Origin: Pelecanus crispus
Taxonomy: Eukaryota; Chordata; Aves; Pelecaniformes; Pelecanidae
DNA length: 64,000 nucleotides
Assembly (NCBI RefSeq): GCF_030463565.1
Contig: NC_134646.1
Coordinates: 60,281,710 to 60,345,709 of the forward strand
Direction of reading: 5' to 3'
Shown here one piece after another: positions 60,654 to 64,000 of the stretch; within the stretch, counting starts at the first letter, position 1; every line of letters begins with the position of its first letter. A program made the position numbers and the translations under genes. The notes under the pieces are model-generated. The model was not told the origin of the DNA. It was given only the letters and a program-made list of their open reading frames with translations, and did not search any database.

Positions 60654-61000
60654 GGGGCGGGCTGGCCCACTGCGCACGGCGGCGGGGGGAGAGGGAGGAG
60701 CAGGGCACGACCAACGTGCGGGGGGGGGGCGGGGGGCTCGGCGGTGCCAGCGCCGCGGAGCGGGAGGCCCGCGGGGGGTCGGCGGCGGGGCGGGGGAGAG
60801 CCCGGCCCGGGCTGCGGGGGCCGGGGGCCCTGCCCGACGCCGAGGCCCCCTTCCTGCGCGGAGCGGAGCGGGGCGCGGCCGGCGGCGGGGAGGACCCCGG
60901 CCCGCCTTACGTCGGTGTGGAGAAAGTGCTAGAAGCGGCGCGGCCGAGGCGGCGGTAGCGGCCTCCTGCCCGGCCCGGCCCTCGCCCCGCCCTCGCCCCC

Positions 61001-61574
61001 CTGATGGGTGCGTAGCGCATAAAGTGTACCACAGTTTTGATGTTCAACATAAGCATTAGACACTCTTAAAATTCCCGTATGATCACAAGACCCTCACGAA
61101 AGTCACCCGCCTGCTAATGCATCTCTGCAGTTTGAACCAGTTCCTGAACCTGTCCAATGAAGTCGGTTATAAAATACACGGCTTTTTATCTTTTATTCAT
61201 AACCTGACAGTTTCTCCACGCAACGTCTTTGGACTAGAACATCTCTACACAAGGAAACAAAAGCAACCTACTTGAAATACTAGCAATCACATGGAGTCCA
61301 AGCGGCCTTTCAGCCTGGTAAACAGCCGGCCGGGAGCCTTGGGGATAACCGAGAGATGCCTCACAGTTACCTTTCAAACAATGCAAATACTGAACAAAAC
61401 AGTCAGCTGAATGTCTGCAGTCTGCTTGGGGTTGATGACTTTCTGTCTTTGGTTTTCCACCTGTTTCAGAACGATTTGGACCCCAGTGCAGCAAAATTTC
61501 TAAGTGCCTAATTTCAAGCACAGTTAAATTCTCTTTAGATCTACTGCACTCTAAGTTAGCGGGGAATCATTCAC
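61001..61574. other. Upstream flank of UCHL1, nothing recognised
   Basis: Single-copy-looking sequence that turns AT-rich at the CpG-island edge. No gene is recognised. In mammals the next gene in this direction is APBB2, but no APBB2 exon is identifiable here. Confidence 0.5.
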
Positions 61575-61666
61575 ATCATAGAATCATAGAATTATGGAAT
61601 CATTTAGGTTGGAAAAGACCTTTAAGATCGAGTCCAACCGTTAACCTAACACTGCCAAGCCCACCA
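61575..61666 (-). mobile_element. Short CR1 3'-end fragment
   Basis: Only the terminal 90 or so bases of a CR1 remain: 'atcatagaatcatagaatt' repeats, then 'aggttggaaaagaccttt' and 'gtccaaccgttaacctaac'. It resembles the tails at 2479-2557 and about 43700-43757, so it is the same subfamily and severely truncated. Confidence 0.9.
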
Positions 61667-62263
61667 CGGTGGTTGCACACATAAGTTTCTGAATTGAGAT
61701 CTATCAGCCTTACTCAGTTTACAGTGAGCTGCTAGGGAAAGAAGCTTACAGATTAATCTTTGAACTATGGCCATAAAAGGTTCAAGATACAGTATCACAT
61801 TGGTTCTACCCGTAACAAGACTTACTGAGGAAAAGACAAGATAGCAAGGAGAGTTTTGTTCTTTATGTGCAAAGCTGGGATGCTTCCAGACAGGATAAAA
61901 CCTTGAGCAACCTGGGCTGATCTCGTAGCTGATCGTGCTTTGAGCAGGAGGAGGTTGGTCTAGGCACATCCTGAGGGCCCTTTCAACCTCAAGTATCCCA
62001 TGATTAAGTCTATCACAGTAAAGGGAAGAGCAGTACATGCTGTTCAAAACCAAAGATTTTCAGGGAGGAGGGAAGGAAGGTTCACAGTAAATGACGGTAT
62101 CATTTATTTCTGTTTTTTCCCCTTATGTTTTAGCTGAAAACAGTCATTGATACCTATAAATAAGCTAAAAATGGCCAAAAATATTTTTCTATATATGGTA
62201 TCTTCGACTGTGCAAATGATCAACTCTTCATGCATTGTAAGATGCAAGTACAGCAAAGCAACT
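61667..62263. other. Flanking sequence, nothing recognised
   Basis: About 600 bases between two CR1 fragments. No gene or RNA is recognisable. Confidence 0.5.
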
Positions 62264-62702
62264 TAGAATCGTAGAATCACAGAATGCTTTGGGTTGGAAG
62301 GGACCTTTAGAGGTCATCTAGCCCAACCCCCCTGCAGGGAGCAGGGACAGCTTTAACCAGATCAGGCTGCTCAGAGCCCCATCCAACCTGACCTTGAATG
62401 TTTCTAGGGATGGGGCCTCCACTACCTCTCTGGGCAACCTGTTCCAGTGCTTCACCACCCTCATTGTAAAAAATTTCTTCCTTATATCCAGTCTAAATCT
62501 ATTCTTGTTTAGTTTAAAACCATACTCCTTGTCCTGTCACAACAGGCCTTGCTAAAAAGATTGTCCCCATCCTTCCTATAGGCCCCCTTTAAGTACTGGA
62601 AGGCGGCAATGAGGTCCCCCTGCAGCCTTCTCTTCTCCAACAACCCCAGCTGTCTCAGCTTGTCCTCATAGGAGAGGTGCTTCAGCCCTCGGATCATTTT
62701 TG
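62264..62702 (-). mobile_element. CR1 3'-end copy, minus strand
   Basis: From the terminus 'tagaatcgtagaatcac' at 62264 the copy runs through 'gggttggaagggacctttag' to the ORF2 end. A short remnant including LRQLGLLEKRRLQGDLIA reads on the minus strand around 62580-62680. It is the uninterrupted counterpart of the inner element at 21802-22264. Confidence 0.92.
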
Positions 62703-64000
62703 AATGAACAAGTATGATCCCTGCCACATATGTAGGAGAGACTGCATGCAGCTCCTCTGAGAGGATAGCAAAGCACACATCTTGCAGCCTACAAAAAAAG
62801 GAAAGCTAAAAATGGCAAGAAAAATCCAATTTCTGAATTTCTCTGTTGCAAATGGTGTTTATAACTTCTGCCTGCCTTGGAGCAATGGCAGTGCTCAGAT
62901 CCCTAGGTCACAGTCAGCCCTGGGATGGATCCTTGTGTCTAGGCTGTCCGGGGAGACTGCAAACACCTGTACAAGCATTGTTTAGTCTCAGTGTGCCACA
63001 AGCAGCACACAGGGACCATAGCAGGAGTGACCATTTCTGAGGGAGAATCTGCCAAATCTATCAATACATAAATTTGAAATAAACAGTTAAGTATAACAAG
63101 AAAAAACTGCTAAAAATCTGCTACAGTTGCATAAAGATGCCTGCCTCTGGAAAGTCATGTAAAAAGTGAGTGCTGTGTCATATCCAGTCCCCATCTACCT
63201 CCTTGCAAAGAGGAAGTCTCTGGACCATCTTTCTTCAGTGCAGGTAGATGTACCTAGCACATTTAACCCAATACATTCCCATTACTACAATAAAATCGAC
63301 TCACCTGAAAAAGTGACTGGAAATACTTGTGGACTTTCTGCACTGTCCAAATGTAGTAATAGTGCTTGCGGTGTTCAAAACTGTCTGCCAATAAAGCTTT
63401 CACTCAGATGTCTAATCTAGAAAGCACATACAGAAGACTTTGCTATGTGTGCAATCTTTTGGCAGATTTCTTTCTCTTAAATACAGGACGTGGTAGTATT
63501 TACTTTCTCTCCATGTTTCAGTTGAAGGCTTACATAAGGAAGAACTAGACCTACAGTTAAGGGCTGTTTCTGAGTTCAGAAGATATAACAAAAACAGCTA
63601 TGACAAGCAGGGTGGTGCACAAGACAAAGCTGGCCTTAGACAATGCAGAGCTCCTGAAATGGAAGCTGAGGTTGTAAGCTCTTCTCCTGCCAAAATCTAA
63701 GCCCTGAGGCAGTCCAAGTCCCCATCTTCAGCTGCACTATCTGCACCTCCCTAGCAAACACCTCAGACCTGTGTCTTTCTTCATTTTCTTATAATATGAC
63801 TCGCTTCCCAAAAGAAGGACCCCGAACCAATTCCTGAAAATCTCCTTAATTCCCTACTCCCTTCCTCCCAAACAAACCGCCGGTGTCCGTAGCTGGCTGG
63901 TGGTGCCCAGGGCAGCGGCGTGCAGGTACGTGGTGGTGCAGGCGCTGGAGCCACGGGAGCCCGTTACTGCGTGTCGCCATTCTCCTGGTGCCCCTTTGCA
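62703..64000. other. Upstream flank, no gene recognised
   Basis: AT-rich to about 63880, after which GC content climbs to the end of the window with several CpG and 'gtggtg' repeats. No exon is identified. The GC-rich end could be the edge of another island or only a local fluctuation. Confidence 0.45.

Larger units (their letters stand above)
59760..61000 (-). promoter_or_regulatory. UCHL1: CpG island of UCHL1
   Basis: The island is strongly GC-rich and CpG-dense, covering UCHL1 exons 1-3, the promoter and about 350 bp upstream. Sequence turns AT-rich again right after about 61005. It contains long C runs (60047-60064 and 60224-60236) and many GC boxes. Methylation of this island controls UCHL1 in mammals; the same is likely here but cannot be seen from sequence. 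Confidence 0.85.

Noticed and set aside
59429-60958. Large plus- and minus-strand open frames (174-388 codons) over the UCHL1 CpG island
   Set aside because: Their composition is Arg/Pro/Gly/Ala-rich, as expected from stop-poor GC-rich DNA, and they cross the verified UCHL1 exons and introns in other frames. An antisense transcript, as known for mouse Uchl1, is possible but cannot be supported from sequence.
61001-64000. First exon of APBB2, the expected neighbour upstream of UCHL1
   Set aside because: No segment resembles an APBB2 exon and there is no strong CpG island of its own here. It probably lies further right.

Overview
The window is vertebrate nuclear DNA, and almost certainly avian. 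It carries several CR1 non-LTR retrotransposon copies, two solo LTRs of a type common in bird genomes, long AT-rich non-coding stretches, and two sharp CpG islands. The genes are split by GT-AG introns. Two genes are recognisable, both on the minus strand: a complete UCHL1 (nine coding exons, 55760-60517) and the first coding exon of LIMCH1 (29349-29444). Mammals have the same neighbours in the same tandem orientation, so this is conserved synteny. I cannot name the species.

Layout. 1-29348 is the start of LIMCH1 intron 1. It contains a CR1 copy with a long open reverse-transcriptase frame (2479-3972) and a nested CR1 cluster (21556-22720), and no further LIMCH1 exon that I can recognise. 28580-30090 is the LIMCH1 CpG-island promoter with exon 1. 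An eight-copy, 36-bp GC-rich minisatellite (29038-29322) sits just inside intron 1. 30091-55420 is intergenic and holds two closely similar solo LTRs in opposite orientation (41572-42123 and 52812-53373), a CR1 3' end on the plus strand (43164-43757) and an old CR1 on the minus strand (50495-51225). 55420-60650 is UCHL1, from its poly(A) signal to a TATA box, with exons 1-3 in a second CpG island (59760-61000). 61001-64000 is upstream flank with two more CR1 3' ends.

Biology. UCHL1 encodes a neuronal/neuroendocrine ubiquitin C-terminal hydrolase, and the reconstructed 224-codon frame keeps the catalytic residues. LIMCH1 encodes an actin- and non-muscle-myosin-associated protein with CH and LIM domains; the exon here is the start of the long, CH-domain form. 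The two genes are not known to work in one pathway. Their link here is physical.

I found no new gene system. Most other open frames are short, fall in repeats or CpG islands, or are antisense to the real exons. The more interesting signals are the minisatellite next to the LIMCH1 splice donor, the inverted LTR pair, the three-layer CR1 nest, and the one-residue insertion near the catalytic histidine of UCHL1.
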